64,000 bases of DNA from Sphingobacterium pedocola (GTDB lineage: Bacteria; Bacteroidota; Bacteroidia; Sphingobacteriales; Sphingobacteriaceae): positions 1,228,678 to 1,292,677 of the forward strand of contig NZ_MU158689.1 of assembly GCF_015209965.1 (NCBI RefSeq), in the 5' to 3' direction. The notes under the pieces are model-generated. The model worked only from the letters and a program-made list of their open reading frames with translations, had not been told where the DNA came from and did not search any database. Made by a program: the position numbers and the translations under genes. Below, piece by piece: positions 25,548 to 34,476 of the stretch (position 1 is its first letter; each line of letters starts with the position of its first letter).

Positions 25548-26663
25548 TTACTTTAATGTCGTTAGCCCTTCATAGTACTGACGCAATAAAAAACGATAAG
25601 GTGTAATACCATGATGGTAGTAGGCGCCATCATTAACCTTAAAATAATCGAAATATCGATTATTCACCAATAATGTAATAGGTATTCCCGGACGAACAAA
25701 ATAGGTTGTATTCACTGCTTCCGGTAGTTGAAGCTCGGGCAGCATGGAATTCATGACCCCACCGGCATAACCTCCAAGATACTTTTGATAGGATTTGGAC
25801 GATTTAGTAGAATATTTAATCATTTTCCGAAAGGCTCGCTTGAGCATAATTCTTTTAAAAAAAGGCAAATTATCAAATCTTTTTATCATGTCCAAAATGG
25901 GATTAGGTTCGTTCATGTCTATATCTACCTGTTGTGTGGTAAAAGGCATTTCTGGAACTGGGTCTCCAGAATTCACGATACTAAACGCCCAACCATCTCG
26001 GGTAAGGTTGTCATAATCATAGGCAAAATACATATTACCCACCTTAGGTGGAGCACTGGCATAAGTCTTAATCTGCAAAAGAGGATATCTTTCGCTTTTT
26101 TTTAAATGCAACATCCAAGAGCTAATGAGATAACACAACGATCCGCCCTGACTGTGTCCGGCAATAAGGTAATTATAATACCCATTTTTATACAACGAAT
26201 CAAGCTTTGGGGCGATATCATCGGATAAATAACTGAATCCAATGAGAAAACCGGCATGCACAGCGGCCCGCTCATCATCTGCTAGATGATACGTGATATT
26301 TTTGTTGTTTGCAAGCTTAACCTGGCCTTTTGCTGGCATCATCGCACAGTAAAAGTCGGCCAATATTGATTTGGGATCTGCTGTGGTACCGCGTAGTAAA
26401 ATGACGATGGTTGAATCCTCCCTGACCCATAAGTCCCATGCATTATCCAAACCAATATTTTGAGATCGGTAAAGAAATTTATAACCAGATTGAAAGCCAT
26501 TGAAATTATCGCCTTTTGTGGTATCCGAAAATGCGACATTTAACGCAAGCAACTCATCGCATTCTTTAGCATCAAATCCCACAGAAAATTTTCTGGCTGG
26601 AAACTGCGAGTAGGCTGTCAAAAAACTGTAAAAACATAGAATCGTTAATAGTGATATTTTCAT
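25548..26663 (-). CDS. Class 3 lipase-like secreted hydrolase
   Basis: 371 residues with a signal peptide (residues 1-19, ends AYSQ). The nucleophile elbow is visible as IAGHSQGGSLCYLISS near residue 167, with Ser in GHSQGG, and an RGT block (VILLRGTTADPKSIL) near 90 matches lipase_3 proteins. The C-terminal part (about 280-371) is beta-rich and unassigned. It probably cleaves an acyl ester at the envelope; the substrate cannot be told. Confidence 0.78.
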   Translation of the reverse strand: MKISLLTILCFYSFLTAYSQFPARKFSVGFDAKECDELLALNVAFSDTTKGDNFNGFQSGYKFLYRSQNIGLDNAWDLWVREDSTIVILLRGTTADPKSILADFYCAMMPAKGQVKLANNKNITYHLADDERAAVHAGFLIGFSYLSDDIAPKLDSLYKNGYYNYLIAGHSQGGSLCYLISSWMLHLKKSERYPLLQIKTYASAPPKVGNMYFAYDYDNLTRDGWAFSIVNSGDPVPEMPFTTQQVDIDMNEPNPILDMIKRFDNLPFFKRIMLKRAFRKMIKYSTKSSKSYQKYLGGYAGGVMNSMLPELQLPEAVNTTYFVRPGIPITLLVNNRYFDYFKVNDGAYYHHGITPYRFLLRQYYEGLTTLK

Positions 26664-27065
26664 CTATATATAATTTGTCTTTTAAAGGCGATGAAGCTAT
26701 CAGATTTATTCATTCCCCTGTGTGGTTTGAATAAATCATGATGGTTTCATATATAGTTATTTCGCGGACTTTCCCCTCTGTAGTCCAAAAGAACATTTCG
26801 TAACGTGAATTTAGCTGTTTTAATTTATACCCGTGTTATTAATACATTACTTTTTTCAAAACACATATACCCAGGCGATTCTATCACACGATGCTCAATT
26901 TTTAAGTACTACATCCGTATCAAGCCATTGTATTCGAACACACTACTATTTCCTTCTCTACTGAAGCAAAATTAGCACCTAGCTATTACTTCGTTGTCAA
27001 CAATAGCCCGGTGCTAGGTATATAGAAGCGTTTAGGCGAGTGGTGTATGCACCAGCAGGACGTAG
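26664..27065. other. 402-bp intergenic region
   Basis: No gene is seen. It contains the terminator-like hairpin of the neighbouring operon (26973-27016). The remaining sequence is AT-rich without clear promoters or repeats. Confidence 0.4.
26973..27016 (-). terminator. Terminator of the five-gene two-component operon
   Basis: TAGCACC (26973-26979) pairs with GGTGCTA (27010-27016), and inside it GCTATT with AATAGC. On the minus strand it is followed by ATTTTGC. It lies about 50 bases after the YoaK stop codon, the expected place. Confidence 0.5.
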
Positions 27066-27830
27066 CTATACGAACTCCCTTTCAGGCAACTTTTTAATAC
27101 GCAGCCGTCTTTCATAAAGATATTTTACCCGTTTCAATTTATAGAAATCAAAAAAAGAAATAATTACTAGAACTAGACATACGAGATAAAATGTTTGATT
27201 ACCGAAATAAACATAGTACACCCCACTGACCAATCCGCCAAGAAAATAGGCAAACAAAATGATCAATAACAAATGAAATTTATCGACCAACTGTTTGTTC
27301 TGCCTATTCTTTGCCTTTGTGAACATAGAAACCAAAATTGCTAAATCGGTTGTTAAACCGGTTAAATGTGTGGTCTTTACGACAGAATTTGAAATACTCG
27401 CTGTTAATCCATTTTGCAGCCCCATAGCGAACAGCAGGGCACCCACTAGAAGTTCAGTTTCTTGCAAAGAGTCATTATAAAAAAAATCGAGGTACACGCC
27501 CACAAATAGAATACTTAGCAGTTCGAGCACCACGGGGACCGCGTGTGACACATATTGCCCCCATAATCCCTTTCCGTGTATGATGACTGCATTTGAAATT
27601 ACACCTCCAAAGAAAAATAGAAGAATCCAAAAAAGTACCACTGCTCCCTGGTACCAATTTCCCTTCGATAACTCTTGCGCAAAAACCGCGTAATAACCGG
27701 TAATGTTTGACGTAAATGCAAAAAAGACAATAACGGATATGACATTCACCATACCAGCGGAAAATGCAGTCAAGCCGCCCAACTTAATATTATCGTTAAT
27801 CGTTCTATGATTACTATATTTTCTTAGCAT
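27066..27830 (-). CDS. YoaK/DUF1275-family membrane protein
   Basis: 254 residues with six or so membrane helices: GGLTAFSAGMVNVISVIVFF at the start, then AVVLFWILLFFFGGVISNA, and a conserved FAMGLQNGLTASISNSVVKTTHLTG block near 135 that is typical of DUF1275 (ASxxxxxxRTTHLTG). Function is unknown; the family is annotated as YoaK in E. coli. The start overlaps the previous gene by 17 bases, and it is the last gene of the RR-HK-USP operon. Confidence 0.85.
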   Translation of the reverse strand: MLRKYSNHRTINDNIKLGGLTAFSAGMVNVISVIVFFAFTSNITGYYAVFAQELSKGNWYQGAVVLFWILLFFFGGVISNAVIIHGKGLWGQYVSHAVPVVLELLSILFVGVYLDFFYNDSLQETELLVGALLFAMGLQNGLTASISNSVVKTTHLTGLTTDLAILVSMFTKAKNRQNKQLVDKFHLLLIILFAYFLGGLVSGVYYVYFGNQTFYLVCLVLVIISFFDFYKLKRVKYLYERRLRIKKLPEREFV

Positions 27831-28314
27831 ATTTTTCTTCGTACCCCTTTCTTTCTAATTTAATTTTAAGTACGCCTCTCACCTGAAGGTCAAGATTGAG
27901 ATGCAGTTCTAACGTATTTCGATCTATGTTCGCGATTTGAAAACTTTCAAGTTGTTTGCCTTCCCTAACCAATTGCAGGATATGTCCCCGACCTCTGATG
28001 TACCACTCTATACGTTCGTTCAACGAATTGTTAGCCGCTTTTATCGTCCCATCTTTATCAAATTTCCAAACTTCAACATTAAAAAATTCAAGATCTTTCA
28101 TAATTTCAGCTCTTAAACTATTTTGCAGTTTCCATTCAGAATGTTGCACTGCTCCATCAGTTTTTTCCAAATACCATCCCGTTTCGACCCATTCCCCTTG
28201 TATAAGCCGTTCTGGATTCTCAAAATGCATCACTATATATGCTGCTGTTATCAACAACGAAACCAATAATATATAAGTGATAGCAAGTAGCCTTTTTCGC
28301 TTAAAATGTAACAT
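27814..28314 (-). CDS. Hypothetical membrane-anchored protein
   Basis: 166 residues. One N-terminal membrane helix (AITYILLVSLLITAAYIVM) is followed by a soluble domain with ERLIQGEWVETGWYLEK, WKFDKDGTIK and RIEWYIRGRGHILQLV. This Trp-rich beta pattern suggests a small lipocalin-like beta-barrel (the GxW form), but I would not assign it. Its ends overlap neighbours by 14 and 17 bases, so expression is coupled. Confidence 0.6.
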   Translation of the reverse strand: MLHFKRKRLLAITYILLVSLLITAAYIVMHFENPERLIQGEWVETGWYLEKTDGAVQHSEWKLQNSLRAEIMKDLEFFNVEVWKFDKDGTIKAANNSLNERIEWYIRGRGHILQLVREGKQLESFQIANIDRNTLELHLNLDLQVRGVLKIKLERKGYEEKYAKKI

Positions 28315-28816
28315 TCCAATTCCTCCTAAAAAACAAACTATCTAACTTATCTATTACAGGGATACTTTCTGACTGTGTGTCCAGATAAATTACCGAAAGG
28401 CCAATCCTAGAATTCCTATTGAATGTCGCTAATAAGTCGAAACTTTTCGGCGTAACTTTCTCAAACCGAAAATCTTTTGCAACCACGAGATGATCTATCC
28501 GATTGCCCCTAAAGTAGTTTTTAAAATAGTTATCCGTTTGTGATGTGATGATGTCTGCATACATTTCATTTATCCGCTCGCCATATTTCGAACGCATGAG
28601 TTGACAGGCTTTAATGAACTCTTCGGTTTGCAGGTCTTCTAAATGATCCTCAGGGTGAAAGCCAAGTAACTCGGTAATGGAGTTATCAGATTGTAGGCCA
28701 TGTATGAGGATGATTTCGAAATGTTGATCCGCATACCTGTCTAACAAATCTACAACGATATTTAATGAATTGACAGTGAAGTCTGTTTGAATGATAACAC
28801 GCTTTGCCTTAACCAT
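28301..28816 (-). CDS. Universal-stress-protein-like protein
   Basis: 171 residues from the ATG at 28816 (MVKAKRVIIQTDFTVNSLN); an earlier start at 28870 gives an unlikely N-terminus. The first strand VIIQTDFTV and helix SLNIVVDLLDRYA, and the strand EIILIHGL, match UspA folding. There is no GxxGxxxxS/T ATP-binding loop, so it is a USP-like protein without the nucleotide motif. It overlaps the next gene by 14 bases. Its place directly after a sensor kinase suggests a role in the same stress response. Confidence 0.65.
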   Translation of the reverse strand: MVKAKRVIIQTDFTVNSLNIVVDLLDRYADQHFEIILIHGLQSDNSITELLGFHPEDHLEDLQTEEFIKACQLMRSKYGERINEMYADIITSQTDNYFKNYFRGNRIDHLVVAKDFRFEKVTPKSFDLLATFNRNSRIGLSVIYLDTQSESIPVIDKLDSLFFRRNWNVTF

Positions 28817-28944
28817 ATTTGATTTTTTTTCAAAGTTAGGATAGCGGAATTGCAACCAGATTAGTCCCACATTAGTTTTATATGAGACTTTTTAGACTGA
28901 TATTAGAATGTGATTAAAAGAGATGCTTACAGATTAAAATAGAA

Positions 28945-30303
28945 TTAGAACGAGCTAATAGTTGGAAATTCTATACGTACAGTAGTGCCTTCGGCTAGTA
29001 CAGAAGATACATTTAACTTTCCATTGTGCATCCGTATAATATTACGTGCCAACGGTAGTCCTATCCCATATCCCGAAAAATTACCGGTATTAGAAGCTCT
29101 AAAGTAAGGGTCAAAAATGTAGGGGATATCCTGTTCAGGAATACCAATACCTTCATCTTTAATTAACACTATTACGCTGTCTTCAAGTGCGCCAAGTGCT
29201 ACGTAAGCTGTATGGTTAGCGGAGTATTTACATGCATTCGATATGATATTCGAAAAAGCCAGTTGTAGTAAGGCGGATGACCCAATGACCTTTAGCTTCA
29301 TACTATCTTCAGGAAGCATTGTAAAATCAGTTTTTATATGGAACCGTTCGTTGATCGCTTTAACGGTAAGATCGGCATCCATAATAATCTGATCAATGCG
29401 TACGGGCTTAAAATTACTCCCGTTGTTTTCATATCCTGTGCGTGCCAATAGCAGTAAGGCATTTGTTTTTTTCTCTAGATTGTCTGCCGAAGTAATTATT
29501 TTCGTTAGTGATTGTTGATATTCTTCGATGCTTCTTTCCTTCGACAATGCTAGATCAGCCGTTCCAATAATAGAAGTCAATGGGGTATTTAATTCATGGG
29601 ATGCATTACTGATAAAGTTCTTCTGTGTTTCAAAAGAAGTCTCTATTCGTGCCAACATTCTATTAAATGTCATCGCCAATTTATTCAATACGCTCTTGTC
29701 TTCCGTTTCTCTAAGCCGAAGAAATAGATTCTCTGAACCTATTTTTTCCACCTCATTAATAATACCATTAATCGGCCTTAGAAATGATCGCTTTACGAGT
29801 AACGAGACCACGGTTACAAAAAGAACCCCTAAAACTAAACTGATAAATAACAAGTTTCTAAGATATGCAATGTGATGGGTGTAGAAATAATTCTCGGCCG
29901 AGACACCTATAATATACATTCTACCGTCTTTCTTGTAGACATCTGTTGAATAAAATTTGCTTGCTATTTTAAAATTAGCATTGCTTTTTTTATTAAGATT
30001 GTCCCAAAGTTTCAGATCCAATCCGTTGTTGTATAAAATATTATTTTCTTGATCAAATTCAACAATGAAATTATGTTGGTTGTCGAGGTTTTCGACGTGC
30101 TCATAAGTCCATTTGAAATTTCCGTCTCTAGGATCTTCATTGAGCATTTGTTCGGCTGCCAGTTTTCTTCTTAGATCCAGTCGTTTATAAAAATCTGTAA
30201 AGGCGAAGTTAGAAATAGAATAAAAAATAAAAATCACAAAAGACACTGTGTAAACAATCAGTATAGCAATGAGCGAATATAGCGTTCTATTATATTTGTG
30301 CAT
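28945..30303 (-). CDS. Two-component sensor histidine kinase
   Basis: 452 residues. Membrane helices at about 12-32 and 148-170 enclose a periplasmic sensor of ~115 residues. HAMP follows (SLLVKRSFLRPINGIINEVE to ~220). HisKA has the phospho-acceptor His236 in ISNASHELNTPLTSIIG. HATPase_c shows the N box NIISNACKYS, DEGIGIPEQDIPYIFDPYFR (G1/F) and GYGIGLPLARNII (G2). All catalytic boxes are intact. It lies 2 bases after the response regulator gene and belongs to the same operon. The signal is unknown. Confidence 0.92.
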   Translation of the reverse strand: MHKYNRTLYSLIAILIVYTVSFVIFIFYSISNFAFTDFYKRLDLRRKLAAEQMLNEDPRDGNFKWTYEHVENLDNQHNFIVEFDQENNILYNNGLDLKLWDNLNKKSNANFKIASKFYSTDVYKKDGRMYIIGVSAENYFYTHHIAYLRNLLFISLVLGVLFVTVVSLLVKRSFLRPINGIINEVEKIGSENLFLRLRETEDKSVLNKLAMTFNRMLARIETSFETQKNFISNASHELNTPLTSIIGTADLALSKERSIEEYQQSLTKIITSADNLEKKTNALLLLARTGYENNGSNFKPVRIDQIIMDADLTVKAINERFHIKTDFTMLPEDSMKLKVIGSSALLQLAFSNIISNACKYSANHTAYVALGALEDSVIVLIKDEGIGIPEQDIPYIFDPYFRASNTGNFSGYGIGLPLARNIIRMHNGKLNVSSVLAEGTTVRIEFPTISSF

Positions 30304-30305
30304 TT

Positions 30306-31016
30306 CTAAATATCGTCTATCTTTAGGACATATCCCATACCTATCACCGTATGTATAGCCTTCTTATTTGTTATCTTTTCAATTTTTTTTCTCAAATAAT
30401 TAACATAAACATCCACCACATTAGATCCGATATCGAAATTGATTCCCCATACCTTATCCAAAAGTTCATTTCGATGAAACACCTTTTTAGGAGTCTGAAT
30501 AAATAGCATTAAGAGTCGATATTCTGTTGATGTAAGATTTAGTTCTTGACCTTCACAATATGCTATTTTTTTAAAATCATTTAGTTCCAAGAAACCATAG
30601 CTATATCTCTTTTCTTCCTGATTGATCAAATGGTTCGCAATTTCACTTTTCCTTCGGATTAAAGACCGAACCCGAGCTTTTAACTCAATAAGCTTAAATG
30701 GTTTAGATAAGTAATCGTCAGCGCCGCTGTCGAGACCTAACACGACATTTTCCGGACTTCCCAAAGCGGTTACCATCAATACAGGTAAATCCTTAAAGCC
30801 TAAATTTCGCAAATTTTTACATATTTCAAGCCCGTTCACCTCTGGTAACAATACATCCAAAACAACGAGGTCAATACGACCATTATTTAATATTTGAAGC
30901 GCATCTTCATAATTACTTACGTGCGAAACGATGTAACCATCTTCGATCAATCCCTGTACAATGAAATCTGCTACGTTTCGCTCATCCTCCACTAACAAAA
31001 TTTTTTTCGCCACCAT
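30306..31016 (-). CDS. OmpR/PhoB-family response regulator
   Basis: 236 residues. Receiver domain: LVEDERN acidic pocket (residues 8-14), phospho-acceptor Asp54 in VVLDVLLPE, and the conserved Lys in DDYLSKPFKLIELKARVRSL near 105. The C-terminal winged helix (140-230) has LNLTSTEYRLLMLFIQTPKKVFHRNELL and VYVNYLRKKIEK. It is the first gene of the operon with the kinase. Targets are unknown; autoregulation is possible because the gene leads its own operon. Confidence 0.93.
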   Translation of the reverse strand: MVAKKILLVEDERNVADFIVQGLIEDGYIVSHVSNYEDALQILNNGRIDLVVLDVLLPEVNGLEICKNLRNLGFKDLPVLMVTALGSPENVVLGLDSGADDYLSKPFKLIELKARVRSLIRRKSEIANHLINQEEKRYSYGFLELNDFKKIAYCEGQELNLTSTEYRLLMLFIQTPKKVFHRNELLDKVWGINFDIGSNVVDVYVNYLRKKIEKITNKKAIHTVIGMGYVLKIDDI

Positions 31017-31126
31017 ATTGATCAGAATTACTTTTAATTAAGGTTTGCGAAAATATACAAATATTTCCATAAATTAAGAAATAGGCTACATTTCGTATGG
31101 GACGTATAACCTCCAAACTAGGCAAA

Positions 31127-31158
31127 AAGCCTCCAATATCGGGGAGATGTGGAGGCTT
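31127..31158 (-). terminator. Terminator after the AhpD-like gene
   Basis: AAGCCTCCA (31127-31135) and TGGAGGCTT (31150-31158) form a 9-bp stem; on the minus strand the stem is followed by TTTTTGCC. It lies just past the carboxymuconolactone decarboxylase-like stop codon. Confidence 0.8.
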
Positions 31159-31164
31159 AAACCA

Positions 31165-31605
31165 TCAATCTGTTACTGGAAGTCGGGTACTGATTGCAAT
31201 ACGATTCCACGCGTTGATCGTAACGACTGCTATAATAATCTGTGCAATTACCTCTTCCGAAAAGAACTCCTTGGCCGACTCGTAAGTCTCCTCTGTAAGT
31301 CCATGTTGATGAATAAGCGTAATTTCTTCGGTGATGGCAAGAAGCACTTTTTCCTCAGCTGAAAATTTGTCTGTTTCCTGCCAGGCATTTAACAAAAAAA
31401 TACGCTGTGTAGTTTCCCCGTTTTTTAGGGCATCCTTTGTATGCATATCGATGCAAAACGCACAGCCATTGATCTGCGAAGCTCTGATTTTAATTAATTC
31501 CTTCTGTGATTTTGTTAGTTGTGAAGCCGCTAGATAAGCCTCTAAACCATACATGGCTTTGTAAGCCTCTGGCTGAACATTCTGGATGTTAAAGCGATTT
31601 TCCAT
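31165..31605 (-). CDS. AhpD-like carboxymuconolactone decarboxylase-family protein
   Basis: 146 residues with the redox CxxC in INGCAFCIDMHTKDALKNGET near residue 47-65, including the family His. Helical all through. AhpD-like proteins act as alkylhydroperoxidases or reductants. The Crp/Fnr regulator gene upstream (31712-32284) is on the same strand; this pairing with a Crp/Fnr protein is common in Bacteroidota and suggests direct control. Confidence 0.88.
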   Translation of the reverse strand: MENRFNIQNVQPEAYKAMYGLEAYLAASQLTKSQKELIKIRASQINGCAFCIDMHTKDALKNGETTQRIFLLNAWQETDKFSAEEKVLLAITEEITLIHQHGLTEETYESAKEFFSEEVIAQIIIAVVTINAWNRIAISTRLPVTD

Positions 31606-31711
31606 ATCTAAATCCTAGTTTAAAATTATTAATGATACCCAAAAGTCGACATTATTATCACAAAAAAACTTAAACTGGTTTAAGAACCGCTTAGTGTGTT
31701 GTTCTTATTGC

Positions 31712-32284
31712 TCATTTTTTCTTTCTAAGCTCGCTTAGATATTCTGGCGTAAAACCAAGAAAAGAAGCCAAAAGTTTCTGCGGAATACGTTGTACAAACT
31801 CCGGATATTTGGAAATAAACGTCTTATAAATTTCATCTTTTGGCAATCTCAAATATTTCATTCGAAAAATTGCCGCCGCATAAGCACGTTCATAAATCTG
31901 ACGGAAATATTTCTCCATTTCTGGAAACCCTTCGAGTAATGTATCCCAATCCGATTTCTTAATTCCCAAAAGCAAACTATCCTCCACAGCCTGAATACAA
32001 AACGACGATTTTGCGCTTCGATGAAATGCATCGATATCCGTCATCCACCAAGTCTCCAACGCAAATTGAATAGTTTGATCAGTACCCTTTTCATCTGTAT
32101 AAAATAAACGAAGGCAGCCTTCCGACACAAAATATATATAGGTACAAAGTTGCTCCTCATTTAATATGATTTCCTTTTTTTGTACCTCGAATAACACAAA
32201 GGACCGTGCTATTATTTCTAAAGCACCGTCGTGTATTGGTATAAATTTTTTAACATGCTGGAATAGCGTGTCGTACATTTTCAT
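31712..32284 (-). CDS. Crp/Fnr-family transcriptional regulator
   Basis: 190 residues. A cNMP-binding-like N-terminal barrel (VQKKEIILNEEQLCTYIYFVSEGCLRLFY at about 35-65, FALETWWMTDI) is followed by a dimer helix (FPEMEKYFRQIYERAYAAA). The C-terminal HTH is short, IPQKLLASFLGFTPEYLSELRKKK, with a helix-turn-helix recognisable at LLASFLGFTPEYLSEL. No iron-sulfur cysteines. It probably senses a small ligand and controls the neighbouring AhpD-like gene. An alternative ATG two codons later exists. Confidence 0.87.
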   Translation of the reverse strand: MKMYDTLFQHVKKFIPIHDGALEIIARSFVLFEVQKKEIILNEEQLCTYIYFVSEGCLRLFYTDEKGTDQTIQFALETWWMTDIDAFHRSAKSSFCIQAVEDSLLLGIKKSDWDTLLEGFPEMEKYFRQIYERAYAAAIFRMKYLRLPKDEIYKTFISKYPEFVQRIPQKLLASFLGFTPEYLSELRKKK

Positions 32285-32359
32285 CGGCTATTTACAGTTG
32301 CTTAACGATATGCTAAGATACGATTCTTGCACGAAATCCAACCACTTCTACTGCCTAGC

Positions 32360-33217
32360 CTATTTGTTATTTAACAATTTGCGTAAATAGTGCACCGGGA
32401 TATCCGTGACGGTTTCATCCGATAAATTCCCAGAAAGAGTAGTTATCGTGGTGTTTCCAATGTTAATTTCACATTTTCTTTTTGTAGACAACGCTAATGC
32501 AGAGATGTGTCCTACATTGCCCTGTTTTACGTCAAACAAAATTTTAGAGTCATTAGCATCCAACGAAACGTGCTGTAGGTTCGCTTCTTTTATCGTGACG
32601 ACGCTACTATCTGAATGCAGGGTAAGTTTGCCGATTTCAGCAAGAGATAGCTCATTCCTATCTTTGCCGCTAATGTCAAAACTGGAATTTTTCACGTCTA
32701 AAATTAAATGACTGATGTTAGTTTCATCTGCAAAAGAAAGATTCGACAACTTTTCTGCCTTGATGTGTACCTGATTTGCTTTTGCCATAAAGCCGTAAAT
32801 ACGTACATCTGAGATAGAAATTTCATCGGGTTCCGGCGAAAAAAGCGATAAAGTTACCGGTACATAATCTTTCATATTTTTAAAATCGAGGATTAGATTA
32901 CCGGTAGCATCGATTTTATGAACGAAAGTAGCTTCTTTGCCCCTATCCACTTTAATGGCAAATTCATCACTTTTCACCAATTGTATATTTAATGGCGTGC
33001 CATCAACACCTAAGATGGTTATCCGTTTAAAAGGCTGTGAGCTGATGGTAGTCATGTATTGGTCGGCTACCTGTAGGCTTTTTGCCTCTTGCTGTATCAT
33101 AGCAGTATACTGTTCTGCATCTACCCGACTGGAACTCGCCACGATATAAACTACGCTTAGCGGCAACACAAGGGTTATAGTTGCCACAGCGATTAATAGT
33201 TTGTTACTTAATTTCAT
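32360..33217 (-). CDS. Membrane-anchored beta-helix-like protein (GIN/DUF2807-type)
   Basis: 285 residues. An N-terminal membrane anchor (residues 6-27, LLIAVATITLVLPLSVVYIV) precedes a long domain whose pattern resembles GIN/DUF2807 putative adhesin folds: repeated short beta strands such as LNIQLVKSDEFAIKVDRG, LSFADETNISHLILDVKNSSF, KLTLHSDSSVVTIKEAN. It is the last gene of the ABC-GntR operon, a conserved type of neighbour in Bacteroidota. The role is unknown; envelope location inferred from the anchor. Confidence 0.68.
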   Translation of the reverse strand: MKLSNKLLIAVATITLVLPLSVVYIVASSSRVDAEQYTAMIQQEAKSLQVADQYMTTISSQPFKRITILGVDGTPLNIQLVKSDEFAIKVDRGKEATFVHKIDATGNLILDFKNMKDYVPVTLSLFSPEPDEISISDVRIYGFMAKANQVHIKAEKLSNLSFADETNISHLILDVKNSSFDISGKDRNELSLAEIGKLTLHSDSSVVTIKEANLQHVSLDANDSKILFDVKQGNVGHISALALSTKRKCEINIGNTTITTLSGNLSDETVTDIPVHYLRKLLNNK

Positions 33218-33293
33218 CTATTTGTTTTTTATTGCTATAACTGTTTTGCTTCAATGGGATCTATACGATCGAAAGCGTATCCTATTTTTAACA

Positions 33294-33671
33294 TTAATCT
33301 TTTTTGAAGTTTCGTTCAATAAAAGTCTGATACCGATCCACTATTTCGTTGATGCCGATATCTAATAAATATATATTCTTAAATACCTGTGGTAATTCCT
33401 CCTCGACGAAGATCGTTTTTCGGTACGCTAATACCTGTCTTACCGCATCTGTATCCAGAAAAAAGCCGACCCCTCTCTTGTTGTTGATAATGCCTTTCTG
33501 TTGTAATAGTTCATACGTACGTGCTACCGTATTTGGGTTTACCTCTACACTGACTGCCAAGTCCCTAACGGAGGGGATTTTTTCATCCGGTTTCCAGCTA
33601 CCGAGTAATATATGCTCACAAACGTGTTCTGCAATTTGTAAATAGATCGCCTTGTTATTGTTAAAATCCAT
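33294..33671 (-). CDS. YtrA-subfamily GntR regulator
   Basis: 125 residues. The N-terminal winged HTH shows YLQIAEHVCEHILLGSWKPDEKIPSVRDLAVSVEVNPNTVARTYELL and GFFLDTDA, the short YtrA type without a large ligand domain. YtrA-like regulators usually repress an adjacent ABC transporter operon. The operator is probably the near-palindrome at 35315-35338 in front of the ATPase gene. The gene stop-to-start distance to the permease is 1 base. Confidence 0.85.
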   Translation of the reverse strand: MDFNNNKAIYLQIAEHVCEHILLGSWKPDEKIPSVRDLAVSVEVNPNTVARTYELLQQKGIINNKRGVGFFLDTDAVRQVLAYRKTIFVEEELPQVFKNIYLLDIGINEIVDRYQTFIERNFKKD

Positions 33672-33672
33672 A

Positions 33673-34476
33673 TTAAACCTCCTTTTCTTTCAGGCGTAGG
33701 TAGCTTAAAAACCAAAAAGCTATGCTCAATAATACTCCCGCCGCACAAAAAAACTTTAACACATTTATTTCATCTCGCCAAAATCCCCCTCCTATCCAAA
33801 TTGTCTCTCTGCTCGTTTGATGCATCGCTAAGCTCATTATCCCAATCCAGCATCCAACATAGACTAATAAGCTGATCGCTGTTTTGATATAATGCGCGTT
33901 CAGAAAATAAATCGAGCCCAATAGAAAAGCGCTGTTTAGAAGGAAGGGTACGAATAACATATAATACGCCTGTCTGGGCCAATGGCCACTAAAAAAATAT
34001 CCCAGATGATCGATCATAACGGGTGTGCCTTCCGGGTTTACGTATGAGGTAGTGGCCGTTGCAAAGCTGCGGATATAGGCTAAGAAAGCCATATCGATCA
34101 GACTAAAAACCAACATGTAGGAACCGATAGTCAGCACAACAGTATAAACGATGCTGGAGAGGTATTTTTCCATTCGAGACGCGGGAATCAACAGTTCAAT
34201 AATAGCCTTAGATTTTTGTCCTAAATCCGAAAAATAACTGCTTGACATCATCGTTAAAAACAACAAGCCTACACAGACGAAAAGCACGGGTCTAAAAGTA
34301 AGTGTATCTCGCCAGTTCTGGCCTCCTTCTTTTATTTCCTCACTTATGTAAAAGCCGTAAAAAGAGATGACAACACCCACTACAACGGCTAGCGAGATAA
34401 GATAAATTTTCCCGAAACTAATCCATTGCCGTCGTAACAACAGAGAAAACCGCTTGAAATCAAAGATATTATTCAT
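33673..34476 (-). CDS. ABC transporter permease
   Basis: 267 residues, six predicted membrane helices: YLISLAVVVGVVISFYGFYI, VLFVCVGLLFLTMMSSSYF, VYTVVLTIGSYMLVFSLI, YMLFVPFLLNSAFLLGSIYF, ISLLVYVGCWIGIMSLAM and FFCAAGVLLSIAFWFLSYL. It overlaps the ATPase gene upstream by 8 bases. Substrate unknown; with the GntR it resembles cell-envelope stress exporters. Confidence 0.83.
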   Translation of the reverse strand: MNNIFDFKRFSLLLRRQWISFGKIYLISLAVVVGVVISFYGFYISEEIKEGGQNWRDTLTFRPVLFVCVGLLFLTMMSSSYFSDLGQKSKAIIELLIPASRMEKYLSSIVYTVVLTIGSYMLVFSLIDMAFLAYIRSFATATTSYVNPEGTPVMIDHLGYFFSGHWPRQAYYMLFVPFLLNSAFLLGSIYFLNAHYIKTAISLLVYVGCWIGIMSLAMHQTSRETIWIGGGFWRDEINVLKFFCAAGVLLSIAFWFLSYLRLKEKEV

